From Diplosphaera chodatii (Eukaryota > Chlorophyta > Trebouxiophyceae > Prasiolales > Stichococcaceae), in the NCBI GenBank assembly GCA_032358165.1, contig JAALGY010000032.1, positions 124,001-188,000 on the forward strand: a stretch of 64,000 nucleotides of DNA. The letters are read 5' to 3'. A model generated the notes under the pieces. It did no database searches and was not told the DNA's origin. It worked only from the letters and a program-made list of their open reading frames with translations. Both the position numbers and the translations under genes were made by a program. Every line of letters starts with the position of its first letter. Within the stretch, counting starts at the first letter, position 1. Shown here in pieces: positions 1-12,400 of the stretch.

Positions 1-619
1 ATGAGACTCGTACACATGCCCTCTCAACTGAGCAGGCAGAGGGATGCTGAGCTGTCTTGCTGCCTGAGCGAGTGAAAGCACCATATCAAGTCCAAACTGT
101 ACAGGCACCCACCATATACACTGCAAAATATGCAGTGCTCAGCTGCGCATGCCATACACCAGCGCATCGCGCTCGGTCCCAGCGCCACTGCCGGGGTTCC
201 ACATGTCGTGCGCCAGCCCGAACGGGGACTCTGGCGGCAGCGCCGTCAGCTGCAGGGACCCTACAAAACCGCAGCGTCATGTGAGGTCTTGCACTGCTGA
301 TAGAGAGGAGCGCAGCCATCTTGCAGCAGCTCTGGCAGAGACAGTTTTAATGCACGTTGTTACATATGGACACAAGTGGAATGCATATGTCAAGCACCTG
401 AGCGCAGCATGGGGCTGGGTGGCACATGCGTGCCGCTGAGCTGCTGACGCCCAAAATCGGCATAGTCAGCCACCGGCACAATGTCTGGAAACACATCGTA
501 CCTGCAGGTGCACATGCGCTGCATACTGATGGTACTACTGACCATCACGGATAGCCAGAATAGTCCTGTAAGGTCGTGCTGCAAGATATTGCAGCCAGGA
601 ACAATGCAACTGATGCGAC
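1..619. other. Intergenic / 3' flank of the GDPD gene
   Basis: No convincing coding exon is visible on either strand. The stretch lies downstream of the minus-strand GDPD gene. A TGTAA pentamer, the usual green-algal polyadenylation signal, reads on the minus strand at 364-360, about 255 nt past the stop, and may mark the transcript end. Confidence 0.4.
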
Positions 620-3600
620 CTACCGCTTGGCGCTCTGCCGCCGCCGCAGCCACAGCCACACCGCGAGGGCGCCTGCTGCCACTGGTAGGCATGCTGCCAA
701 AGCAGCGGCGAGCACAGCCTGCCACCCCGGCAGCCCGAACCAGGTACGGCTGCCGTCATAGATGCCCGCTGCCTGCCCTGTCGCAGCCCCCACCGCCCCC
801 GCCGCAGCCTGCAGCATGGGAGCTGTGCCCTGCCTGCAAGCAATGACACATCTCAGCAACAGCAGCAGCGTGTGAGTGCGAAGTGCCAAAAGATCGCTGC
901 ATCAACACCAGTACTGAGTGGCAAAGCTCAGCGGCCTCTTTTGGCGCCTACACACATGCACATGCTGCCCTGCATGGTCACACTCGGGCAAGATACCGCG
1001 GGCAGCCTTTCAGGTCGCACACCAGTCATGCAACCGCAGCCAGGCGGCGCCGACGGCGGGGCAGTCCAGGATGACGCCCTGCACCCCTAAACCCTTCGGC
1101 CCCGCCAGGTAGTCGAGCTCCGCAGCGGCGGTCGCCAGCTCGCGCGGCAGGAACCGCTTCTGCAGGGAGGCAGGAAGCCTGAAGTCAAGCATGTCAGAGT
1201 GGAGCCGCTGCAACTTGTAACACACCGCGCAGCGCAGTGATGCACGTTCAGCGGCTTGCTGCAGCATATGCCGAGGGGGCGTCTGCATGAGGCATACACA
1301 GAGCCGAGGCAAGACAAGAGGCGTAGGGGTTGAACTGTGGTTCCTGATCTGATCTGATCTGATGTGATGTGATCTGTAGTTGCCTGATTTCATAGAGGCG
1401 CACACCTCCTGCCGCACGGTCCAGGGGTGGACGTACAGCCCCCGCGCCGCCGCTCGCCTGACCAACTCTGCAGCTGCTGCACTGCTGTCACTGCCGCCGC
1501 CGCTGCCAGGCGGGGCTGCCATGGACCCCGCGCAGTGGGGGCCGCCGGGGCTGCAGCTGTTCGTCAGTGGCTTGCCACATGCTTTGGCTGGGCGTAGTCC
1601 CTCCAGCATGCCCTGCATAGTCGTCACAGGTTCCAGCTTCACCATATGCTCGCATTTTCACTCTGGCATCCACATGAGACAACGCCAGTCGGCATGAGGA
1701 GGTGTCTCCCGTGTGTAGGTTCAACGATGTGGTGAGGCAGCACAGCAACTGTCCAATGCCAGACATGTGCAGTTGGACCACTGCGTCCTTGGATACAGCT
1801 GGGGTGATGTAGCGGAATGCAAGTGGCTTTCTATTGCACACACCTTCTCAGGGGCGATACCCTGGCCGTAGGTGGCGAAGACATCGAGCTGCGCGTTGCT
1901 GGGAACGGCGTCGCAGTCGAACAGCCAGGTGAGCGGCGGCGCGGCGTTTGCACCCACTACGCCAACCCGCTGCAGCTCTGCGTGCAGCTTCCGCAACGAC
2001 TGCACGGCACGGCGGGCACGATATGTAGTGGTACCGTTTATGTACGCCATATACGTCATCTACACCAAGAGGCCAGGCAGACAGAACGCAGCGTGGCTGA
2101 TGATCTGCAGCCATCCAGCAGTCGCTGTCATCCCCAGTCACCGCTACAGAGTAGCCTACTGCGTTCAGCTGGACGGTAGGTTGGCGTCTGTTATTCATGG
2201 TCCTGGTCATCATCGACAGGCCTGACTGCCGATGCAGCAGAGGCGCCTACCTGCTCCTCGAAGGACTGCAGCACGATGCGCTGCGCCAAAAGCTGCCCAG
2301 TCAGTCCGGCTGCCGCCAGCGCGGCCACCACAGGCGCCTCCAGCGACAGGCCCTTTGCGTCGTGAAAGGCGGGCTCCTTCGTCTCCACGTAGGCGCCGCC
2401 GCTGAGCCCCGCCGACGCCCGCTCGCTGATGAGCTGGAGAACCTCCGCCAGCGTCGGGACCCTGGAGTGAATGAGTGCACCACGTGGGACACTGTGATAG
2501 GCTGCACATGACGGGCGCCTTGGGGTGCTGAGCATTCGGCAGAGTGCCTGCGCTGTGCCCGGCGTGCGAGCAGTGCAAGGTTGACAGACGGCTGCCACAT
2601 GCAGTCATGGGTGGTGCTGCCTCAAGGGTGGGCATGGGAGAGTCCGGATGTGCAATATGTCTGATGTGAGCACGGTGCTGCGTCTGATCATGATTTCAGA
2701 CGTGTCCACAAGCGCAGATGCCGCCCACCGGTACTGTCCGTCATGCGCATGGCTCCTGAATGCCAACGCCTGCCGCGCGCGCAGCTGCCGCAACTCCGCC
2801 AGCGTGAAGTCTGACGTGAAGCACCCCGTGACGTTGCGCCCATCTGGCAGCACCTGCTCCCAGCCAGCAGTCTGTGTCAATGCCCAAGCAACTTGGCTGA
2901 AACACGCGCCGTCCAAACAAGTCGCCCGATCATTCTGACAGAGCATTTTGGAGAGTCCCCTTTCCCCTTTCAGCTGGCCCCTTCAAAGGAGGTGGGAAGA
3001 TCCTGACCTGGCTGCGGCGGCGCCTGGCGAATGCGGGGTGCTGCAGCACGTCGGTGCTGTCGTCCAGGGTGGGTCCGTGGCGGCACACCAGGTGCCCGTC
3101 CTCGGTGGACACCTGCGCCACTCGCAGCGTCGCCATGCATCAGTCGCCATGGCTCAGCCTCTACGGCAGGGTCCCCCATGCTGAGAGGTTCCACAAGGAC
3201 GTGTGACAACGGTCGCAGCAGATACCGGCCACGAATCTGCAAGATGTGCGCCATATGCTGAAGTGCCGCACCGCATCCAGCTCGATGAAGTCCACGCCGT
3301 GCTTCAGCGCCGCCCGGTAGCCCTCCAGGGTCTCCTCCGGCAGCTCGCAGGGGGAGCCCCTGCAGGCAGGCATGCAATGCCAGCATTGCGATGCGCCGAT
3401 CGTACACTCTGCATACCGCCATGCCTTGTGACATCGTCCTCCTCCAGGTGAGCTCCAGGTGAGGGAGCTGAACGCACACAGCACGTGCAGTTGATTGATG
3501 GACAATACTAAGGGTGTACATGGGGGGTTTCTCTCTCCCGCAGAGGCTTCAACCTGTGCGCGATCAGCAGCGGCCGCTGGCGGCCATTCGCCGCAGCCAC

Positions 3601-3744
3601 GCCACCGCCTGACAGGAGCACAGTCGCGAGCACCGCAGCCGTGATTGCTGACGCCCTCAGCCATGCCATCAGCGGCTTGCTGTGTTTGTTGCGCTCATGT
3701 GCGGTGCCATCACCATTTGCTGCATGCTGACGCTTGCGCCACAA
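620..3744 (-). CDS. Glycerophosphodiester phosphodiesterase family protein, membrane-anchored
   Basis: This enzyme should hydrolyse glycerophosphodiesters to sn-glycerol-3-phosphate and an alcohol. Nine exons join in phase: 3744-3554, 3359-3272, 3112-3008, 2853-2729, 2461-2251, 1999-1844, 1612-1406, 1159-1023 and 833-620, giving about 477 residues. Residues 28-52 form a hydrophobic signal sequence or signal anchor. The GDPD core begins at LLIAHRG (His63), followed by LPEETLEGY, FIELDA (Glu90, Asp92) and the second catalytic His105 in CRHGPTLDD, where many homologues have HD. YVETKEP supplies the conserved E-x-K, and GLYVHPWTVR is the late family motif. Near the C-terminus, a hydrophobic stretch from WQAVLAAALAACLPV is followed by RRRQSAKR, suggesting a C-terminal membrane anchor with a basic cytosolic tail. 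The protein is probably in the ER, vacuole or cell surface. The start is the first ATG before the hydrophobic stretch. The function is well supported; the exon 7 start is the least certain junction. Confidence 0.88.
1342..1376. repeat. GATCT/GATGT microsatellite in a GDPD intron
   Basis: A short run of pentamers (GATCT repeated, then GATGT and GATCT) lies in the intron between GDPD exons 7 and 8. It is a simple-sequence repeat with no other visible role. Confidence 0.7.
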
Positions 3745-4218
3745 TCAGCTTGGGTGTGTCATAGTGCTGTACCAGACCAAACGTCAGAACGTTATCATAT
3801 GACGGTTTGTGTTGTCTCCCGCTTGAGTGTCTAAACGGACTGTTGTTGCTGTACAGGTGGTAGTCCGATGGTATCTGGCGTCCTTGCAGTACGCTGAAAT
3901 CCATTTGACGTTGAAAGCATGCAAGCAACACAAAGCACCTTTCGTGAGTCAGCTCAACAGGTTTGCAGATGCCACAGATAGGTTGGCATGGATATCCGCC
4001 TCACCATATGATATGACGCATTGCAGGTATGATGGCCCTTTGTTGTGCAGCAGGCCTGTAAATGCTGACATGGACTGATGCCAGTCTGGACAGCCATGTA
4101 CGGGCAACGTTACTTCCTCACAGTGCTGCCGACTTGTTCGAAAACTTCCACAGTCAGGAGAACCTCACACTGGTGCTTCACCAACGCGTGTCAAATTGCA
4201 TATGACCACTTGTACAAC
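3745..4218. other. Intergenic, GDPD 5' flank and SFSWAP 3' flank
   Basis: About 470 bp between the GDPD start and the SFSWAP stop, both genes on the minus strand. It should hold the GDPD promoter and the SFSWAP 3' end. No coding exon or distinct motif was recognised. Confidence 0.5.
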
Positions 4219-7200
4219 CTAGTGCTTCGAACGTTTGTGTTTGCTGCTCTTGCCGCTGCTGCCACCCCTTCGATGCCGCTTGGTGCCCGAGAAATTGGGC
4301 CGGTCCTGGGCATTGCTGCTGCGCTCTTTCCCTTGGTGCCTTGAGCGACGCCTGTCCTCACCAGATTGGCGCCGCCGCTCCTTGCTTCGGATGTCATCTC
4401 TGTTGCTGCTGCTGCTGCTGCCTCCGCCATCTTCGCTGCCATTGCCGCCACCGCTGCCAGCAGCTGGCGAGGGTAGGCGCATGGTAGCAGGGGCCGCGGG
4501 TGTTGCTATGCCGGCAATGCCTGGCGCTTCAGTGCTGGAGTCCGGCTCGCCTGGCTGAGCTTCGCCTGCATGAGCTGCCCGCAGGCGAGCCATGATGTTG
4601 CCCACCTACAGCGCAAGTAGCAGTTTGAAGCTTGCGAGCCGGGACTTCAGAATTCGGACCATCGCGCAACACAGCTGTCACAAAGCACAATGAACATGCA
4701 CGAATGCAGTTTGAAGCTTGCGAGCCAGGACTTCAGAATTCGGACCATCGCGCAACACAGCTGTCACAAAGCACAGTGAACATGCACGAATGCACAGCTA
4801 TGCGAAGTAAACAGCCTAGTTAGAACCATAGCGACGCACCGACATGCCCAGCTGCTGCTCTGAGATACTACCGCTGCTCCTGCCAAGGTTGCCTGTTCTG
4901 CTACCGACGGCTGCATCGGAGGCCAATGCTGCGCCGCCGCTGCTTGCGCTGACGGCTTTCTTAACGTCAGCGATGCTGTGCCCACTGATGGCAGACGTCG
5001 GCTGCAGGCGCGCCCACAGCTCCTGGGATGTCAGCCGCTTCCGCAGCAGCGGGGGCTGCGCCGCGGCATCTGGTTCTTCCCCTTCCTGCTGGTCGACATC
5101 ATGATGCACATCAGATGTGCTACGATGCTTCACCACCGCTCCTGGGCAGCTTGCCATCGCGTGGTCAAGTGGGCTCTGGCATATGGTGCTGAATCAGGCG
5201 GCGGGAAGCACCTCTCCCATGAAGATGCGCCGCCGCTGCCGCGCCTCGGCAGCAGCCGTTTCTGCCTGCCGCCTGCGCTCCTCCGCAGCCGCCGCCGCTG
5301 CCTTTGCCACCGCTGCATTAGCACATACAAGCATTCTCAGCATGCACAACTGGTAATTGAGCACGCCAGCAAACGCAACACAATCTGGTGTGTGCCATGT
5401 ACACAGCGAGGTGGCACTTGCTCGAGCCCAAGAAATCTGTGCCAAACCCTTCATATCTGCGCGCAGACAACACGCTGTTGTGAGCAGTCACCTTCGGCTG
5501 CTGCAAGCTCCGCCACACGCTGCTCCTCTGCCTCGGCACGCTGCTTGGCGGCCAGCGCCTCGCGGGCAGCCCTGCAGCAGGACGCGCGCTTATGATAACC
5601 GGACACCCGCATTCCACTGGATGATGGGTGCGGTTACCCCACCACGGCGCCTGTGAATCTGCAGCGCAATATATCACTCTCACTGACGGAGCGCAGTGTT
5701 ACAGTGTGTTGGGCCGCCAGCATACTGCGCACTTGAGACGGCGGGCCTTTTTTGCAGCTGCCTGCTCCTGCAGGGGGGTCGGGGGCACCGTTTCACCCAC
5801 CGGACCAGGGCCATCGCTGCCGCTGCCTGCAGGAAGACATGCAGCACGCTGCGCTCCGCTGCTGCGGTCATATGAAACCACCAACAAGCACAGAACAAGC
5901 TGTGGCACACAAGCTGGAAGCGTGCAGCAGGCAAAGCTTTCGACCGATCTGCATGACATGCAGCGTGAGGGTGGTGCAGACACCTGCTGCCTCACGGTTC
6001 GCGAGCCACGGTGGCGGTGACTCCGCCGCCCTGTCCGGCTCCGCTTCTGCAGCCGAGTCCTGAGACCTTGCTCCCGCTGCTGAGGGTGCTCCCGCTGCCG
6101 CTGCCGCCGCCGCCTGCTGCGGCTCGATTGCAGCTGCTGCTGGTGCATCTGTGACGCCAAACTCGGCCAGCGCTGATGCGTAGTCGGAGTTGGCTACGGC
6201 TGCCTTGGGCTTCGGCTGTGGGAGGGGCCCGACGATGCGTCTCGCCAGCTGCGGGTTTGAACGGATGACAGCGGGCGGCCTGGCGGCTGCAGCGGGTCTG
6301 GCTGCCGGTGCAGTTGGTGCTGCTGCTGCTCCTGAGGCGGCCGCGGGCACGGGGCTGGCTGCTGGCGCGGGCGCTGCTTGCTTTTCAGCTTTCAGTGTTG
6401 TTGGCGCAGCATGCTCTGCACACACTATACTGGACCCTGGTGAGGCTGCAGCGGGAGCGGTGGAGATGCTGCCGTGACCATTGGGTCGTGCCACCATCTG
6501 CTGTGCGTCAACAGCTGCCTGTGCTCCTGCTGGGGATGCATCCACCCTGGCTGCACCAGCGTCTGCTGTTCTCCCTGCTGCATCCAGCTGGGCTTGGCTT
6601 ATGTCTGCAGCTGCGTTGCTTGCTGCACCTGCTGCAGGCGCATCTGCTGCCGCTGCTGGCAGCAGCTGCGCGGCCATGTCAGCTCCGAGGCCTTCAATGG
6701 CAGCGGCTCGCCAGGCAGGGTGCAGGGCGTCGGCCGGCTGCAGGAAGGAGAAGCGCGGGTTTGCCGCTTCCCGCCGCTGCAGCGCCAGCCCGACTGCCAG
6801 GCCCTTGACCTGCGGAGCAGTAGCGCATGCACAGTCAGAAGTGCCTGACACTGCAATACTTCTGTATCTTCACCTGCTGCAGGTGCCTGCTTGCAGCATG
6901 CCATGTACCCGGCCCCACACCTGTTATGGTTAGATGAAACAGGCAATAGGAACAGCAAGCCAAAGTGACTTTTAGCATTGTCTGGGTTGGTTTCAACGTG
7001 GGCAGTGGACCGAACGTGCGAGTGTGAACAGGCAGGTGCAACATGCACAGGGTGGGGTGCATGTCACACAGGTCAAGGGTGCAAGGTCACCGCAGGGGCG
7101 TCCTCCTCAACGACCCTTTGCAGGGCAGGCTGGCCGGCTGGCAGGCCCCATCGTGTTCTCAGGCAGCGGCGGCAGCAGCAGGCGCGGCGGCAGGCGGATG

Positions 7201-9077
7201 AGACAGGTGTGGCGCAACCAGCTGCTGCAGGTTAGTAGGCTGGCAGACTTCGGGGTGTTGGAATGCGATAGCAGCAGGTGGCTAGGGTGTAGCTGCTGAT
7301 ATCACGGTGATATGTCCACAGCAAACTGCTGTGAGGAAGAAGGATTCGGATGACGGGGCTGCTATCAAAGTGCGCCCTACCTTCACGAAGTCGACCAGTT
7401 TGTTCATGATGGCCTGGGTGGCAGCCGGCGGTGCCGCCGGCTGCGATGGGGTGACGCTGGCTGCCGAAGGGCCGGCTGGCCCGTGAGGCCCTGCATCTGT
7501 GGCACCTGACACCGCCGCTGTCGGTGCTGCTGCTCCTGCTGCAGCGGAGCCGCTGTCGTCAGCGTCGGCTGTTGCTGCAGCCGCACTGTCGCTCTGCGCT
7601 GCAGCCGCTTGCATGTCACCGCCACCAGCGCCCTGTGGTGGGGACTGCTCGGTGCGGGGCGTCGGCGGGTCGGACGCCTGGTCCGTGTCGTACGATGCCG
7701 CCAGCATGTCCAGCCCTGTAGGGCCTGTGCAGTGCAAACACCTCCCACATCACAAATCTGCAGGCCTACAACGCCTGTGCGTATGATATCGTAGCCTATT
7801 GCCAGTCTGGCGCAGAAAGCTAGCATTGAAGATGTGAAGGCACAGCAGTGAAACAATCAGCAGTAGGGCTACACGTCAAAAGCACAGCATACGAGCAAGC
7901 CGATGGGGGGATGCCTGTGCGTGCCAATGCGGTGGACAAGGCCTACCTTGCAAGCTGCCTGCCGTCATGCTGTCCTGAGGATTCGTCTGCAGCAACCAGC
8001 GGTAGTAGGGGAACAGACGATCGTCAGGACGCAGGAAGGCGAAGTTGGGATTGCCGGCCTGCGCCACCCCGAGGCGAAACTCCGACTGGCCGCCAGTCTC
8101 ACGCACAAAGCCTGCCGTCTGCGCAATCACCTGTCGCAAGCGGACAGCAAGTGTGCAACTGATTGTGCCAGCGACCGGGCTGTTTATCATCCAGTGGAGT
8201 CTCGCACACCCATGCCACCCTGTACCTCAAGGTCAAAGTTCATGATAAGAATAGCAGCACACTGAGCGCCCCACTGCTAAGCAGCGTGGGTTGGACACAT
8301 GCGTTGACCCTGGGAAGCCGCAAGCAAGCGCTGTAATCACCTTGTGCTGCTGCATGGTCGCCGGCAGGTTTGCTTGCAGGGACTGCGGGATTGAGAATGG
8401 CACCACAAATGGTTCGCCCTGCTCTGCTGCCGCCTCCGCGCTTGTGTCTGCAGCCGCAGACTGCCTGTGTTCATGCTGCTCCGGCTGCTGTCCCCCATAA
8501 TCATACCCGACCTGCTGGCAGCTGGCCGCCGGCGCAGCAGTACTGCCGCCATAGTTGTGAGGAATAGCTGCACCGCCTGCAGCCAGGTCATCAGCAGGGT
8601 GATGGATGTGATGCTGACATCCAGGAGCAGCTTAACACGGGTGCGCACTGCTGTCACACCTGGTCTTCTTTGTGCGTCGTCCGCATCGCTGTCGCTGGAG
8701 CTGCCACCTGGCGGCTGCAGGTCTCTGTAGCGCTCTGCATCGAGCTGGGCTTCCTCCTGAAAATTTGTCGCGGGTGCGCTAGCCCTGCTGCGGTCTGCCG
8801 TTGGCGCCGGCGCCGCAGGCAGCAGCAGCCGTGCGTCGAAGCGGTCGACGGTGATGCCTTCATCGCCATAGCAGGGCAGTAGGTGCTGGCCCGCCTCGAG
8901 CTCCCCTGCTAAGCCGCTTTCGTCGTCGAATAGACGGCACTGCTCGCCGATCAGACTCAGGCCGCTGTCCCATGAACGGGCTTGCTGCGCTCTGGGCGCC
9001 TGCCGGTCGACTCCCGCAAAGATTGGTTGCGGTCCGCTGCTGCGCTGCTTGCTGGCGCTGCGGGCACGAGGCGGCAT
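4219..9077 (-). CDS. SFSWAP-like splicing regulator (DRY_EERY domain, two SURP modules, RS-like tail)
   Basis: Homologue of Suppressor-of-white-apricot proteins, nuclear regulators of alternative splicing. Exons: 9077-8658, 8511-8341, 8130-7947, 7715-7381, 6809-5982, 5767-5733, 5571-5492, 5312-5212, about 5150-4840 and 4605-4219, roughly 840 residues. The N-terminal DRY_EERY domain reads CRLFDDESG, AGQHLLPCYGDE and ITVDRFDARLLL. SURP1 is in exon 3 (VIAQTAGFVRE, NPNFAFLRPDDRLFPYYRWL). SURP2 spans exons 4-5 (IMNKLVDFVK, then NPRFSFLQPADALHPAW) and is more degenerate. A long Ala/Pro/Gln-rich linker follows, then a charged helix (EQAAAKKARRLK, REALAAKQRAEAEEQRVAE). The C-terminus is Ser/Arg/Lys-rich (SKERRRQSGEDRRRSRH). 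Exons 1 and 5 appear to use the second GT of a GGTGT context, since that keeps frame. The start of exon 9 is not resolved. Divergent with the VSR gene. Confidence 0.85.
4621..4792. repeat. Tandem duplication, 2 x 86 bp, in the last SFSWAP intron
   Basis: The 86-bp unit at 4621-4706 is repeated at 4707-4792 with only two mismatches. Both copies lie in the intron between the last two SFSWAP exons (4840 and 4605). Confidence 0.95.
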
Positions 9078-9451
9078 ACAGGCCGCTGCACGCTGCGTAC
9101 TATGTCCACTGAAGCTGCACAGATGTCAGTTGCGGATGGGTACGGCACCCAACACAACATCCAACAACGAAGGCTTTCGGCACCGCAAAAACGCGGTGGC
9201 TGCGATCGTGGAACAGATTCCACAGCAGATGGAGACTGCTGTATGCACAATGATGCAAGCACATGTAGCCTGTCAGCCAATGCAGGCAAAGCCCTGTCCG
9301 AGCATGTCACGTGCCAGGTGTCAATGCCTAGCTTCCGCTGTTGGTCGTGGCCAGAAAATCCATTGCTTTGTGCGCTTATCCTGCGTGACTCATGAGAGCA
9401 GGAGCTGGGAGCAGACTAGGCTGGTGACTGTTCGGTTTGACAGAGGAGCAA
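9078..9451. promoter_or_regulatory. Divergent upstream region between SFSWAP and VSR
   Basis: 374 bp separate the inferred ATG of the minus-strand SFSWAP gene from the ATG of the plus-strand sorting receptor. No clear TATA element was picked out. The promoters and 5' leaders of both genes must lie largely within this space unless upstream non-coding exons exist. Confidence 0.5.
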
Positions 9452-12400
9452 ATGGCCAGGGCACTGTTGCAGGCATCCCTGCTGGTGTTGCTTGCCAGCA
9501 CAGTACAGAGCCGCTTCATCGTGGAGCAGGGCGGCATCAAGGTCAAGTTTCCCGTGTCGGCGAGGCAAAAGTACCCCAAGGGCTTCGACACGTCCCTAGC
9601 CAACTTCGGTGAGTGCTTCGATGCGAAGAGTGGGTCAGCATGACGTCGTTGTCTCAACATAGAAGCTGTTATATCATGTGCTTAGCTGTTTCCTCACAAT
9701 TGCTGCAATGCTATGGCTGCAGGCTCGCCCAAATACGGCGGTTCCATTGTGTAAGTCTCTCCTCTGGCATCCCCACTACCCATGTCCTTGGCAAACGCCA
9801 TGCCCTCGTAGAACCAATACTTGACAATGTGTTGGCCATGTGCTGACTTACACGTAAGCTCACTGCACATTTTGCCGGGAGATTACCGGCACAAGCCATG
9901 TTGCGGTCGGCGCGTCCTGCTGATGTCATCTTTGCGTCTGTTGGTGCAGGGGCAGCCTTGTGTACGTGGACAAGGATTGGGGCGAGGACTTTGAGTGCAG
10001 GCCGTACCCGTGCAAATATGGCTGCTCACCCTTGTCGGTGAGGAGCCCACGCTGAGCCGACCGCGTCTGACCTGGTGCTGGACCTATGCTGGACCTCCGC
10101 TAAAGGGCCTAGGTGTGACACTAATCTAAACATATATGTCCTCATCTCTGCAGGAGGCGAGGCCACCGTTCACGGTGGACAAGAAGACGCCGTACATCAT
10201 GCTCATAGACCGTGGCCCAGGTGGGCTTTGGGGTTGCAAGTTGACCTGCTGCACATCATGTCATGTATGGCAAGCCTGCTGATTATGTTGGAGGACCCTG
10301 CAGAGGGGACGGGCATGCGGCCGTGCAAGTTTGCGGAGAAGGTGTGGAATGCGCAGCTGGCCGGCGCAGTTGGGGTGCGGCTCTGACCATCCTTCAGCTC
10401 TCTAGTGTGGATGGCCTCCAGACTTTGCAAATGTTCTTGTGCCTATCACGCTCCACCTCGGCAAGTCAAGTGCCATTCTTCATTGCTGCTTCCCTGCAAT
10501 TGCCGGCATCCGCCGCGTCTGACATGACGCCTGGCATCATGCACAGGCAATTGTGGTCAACTATGAGGACCGCAAGACCACCATGGAGGCGCCCAATGAC
10601 GAGGATCATTCTCTCAGGTGATTATTTACTGTAGCAGCAGCCACACTGTGCGTCTGCACTGCACCCTCCCAGAATGCCTTGGAAGGCCAGCACCCATCAA
10701 TCATCAGGGGCAGCACCTGTGGGCCAAGCTGACGGTTGTCCAGCCCAGTAAGTCAATCACTCAGCACGGGCTGCGCAGGTACCTCCGCAACATCAGCATC
10801 CCGGCAGCCTTCATCACCCGCACAGATGGTGATGCGCTCAAGGTGACTGGGAGCCCCACCCATGCAAACCCTCCTGTTCATGAGGCTTTTTGGCTTTTCT
10901 GTCCCGTGGCGCGCAATGGCTCCGAGTGACCAAAGCCTTTGGACAGTTGTGCTCTGTCTATGCATTGGCAGGGTGATGAGCTCAGCTGTGACTCTCAACA
11001 TCTGGTGGTGCAGACTCTCATCAAGCCAACGAGGAGCGATCAGCACCCGCGCGTGATGGTCTCCATGGACTGGACCGACCTGCTGCCCCGCTCTGAGATT
11101 GTGAGCGACCCGTGAAATGACTTGCCGCTGCACGGACATGGTGCTTTGTTGTCTTACCAAAGTTGCGTGCATCCCTGAGCAAGCTGTTGCTCCAGCTTCT
11201 GCGCTCCTCATGTGTCCCTGGGAACTGAGCAGCGTTTGGTGCCCTGCAGGTGCATTGGGAGTTTTGGTCGAATGCCAACGACATGTGTGGGCCGGTGTGT
11301 GACGTGCAAAAGGCCTTCATGAAGGTGCGCCCTGCTGTGCCTGCCATGCCAAACACAGCTATGCAACCCTTTTGGGGTTGCATAGTGGCTCTGCCGGAGG
11401 CCTGTGAAACTGCAGGGCGCTGGTCATGTTGCTGCAGCCATGCACACAAAGTTCATGCCCCATTTAGTCTGGTCCACAGCGTGGCGATCTCATCAGTAGC
11501 CAGAAACTGCCGTTCTTGATGCCGCAGGAGTTTGCGCCGGTGGCGAAGGACTTCCAGGAGCACCAGTGGGTGCGCTTCACGCCGCACTACCTGGTGTGGG
11601 TGTGCCCCGCCAGCTACCACAAGTCGGAGGAGTGCAAGAGCCAGTGCATACGGCAGGGGCGCTACTGCACGCCCGACCCCGACGGCGACCTGGTCAAGGG
11701 CTACTCGGGCGCCGACATCGTGCAGGTATAGTTGCCAGCTGCTGGTGCTGAGGCTTGCGTGACAGAGAACAGCCAGCTGTGTGCCTGCAACCTGTTGTGC
11801 ACTTGCGGGCAAACCCCATGTGCAGCCGCTGTCTCCACAGTGGGGTCAGCAGCAGGTGGCGGAGTTTGCGGGCATGCTAGCTGCAAAGCGCAGGCCATAA
11901 CAAAGTCTGCAGTGCGTTTAGCAGCGAGGCCCTGTGCGCACTTCTGCACACTGCCGGAGACAAGCAGAAGCATTAGTTCTGCGGCAGTGATGCGGTGTAC
12001 AGCAACCTAATGTCGTATCATGTGCTGTCACGCAGGAGAACCTGCGGCAGCTGTGCGTGTACCGGCTGGCGAACGAGAGCGGGAAGCCGTGGGTGTGGTG
12101 GGACTACATCACCCGCTTCGGCGCGGAGTGCTCCATGCACGACCGCACCTACAACCAGGCGTGCGCCGAGAAGGTGGGCCCACCCTGCAGCATTTTCCAG
12201 TACATACTTTCGAGTGCAGTAAGCCTGTAAGTGTGTCCAGAAGAGCATGCTGTAAATGTGCATCTGTCACAGTGCGCATGGTGGCAGCGCGATGCAGGAG
12301 TCATGTTCATCATACACCGAGAGAAGGTGGATATGCTGTTGCCTTGAGCAGTAGCGCACTGAAAAGGGCTGCCTCGGGATGCAAGCTCAGACGCTCGCCA

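Noticed and set aside
6190..6808. Long plus-strand Leu/Ala-rich frames opposite SFSWAP
   Set aside because: These are antisense shadows of the Ala/Gln-rich, GC-skewed SFSWAP exon 5.
5868..6851. A single 327-codon minus-strand frame as a complete gene
   Set aside because: It is SFSWAP exon 5 extended past its splice sites at both ends.
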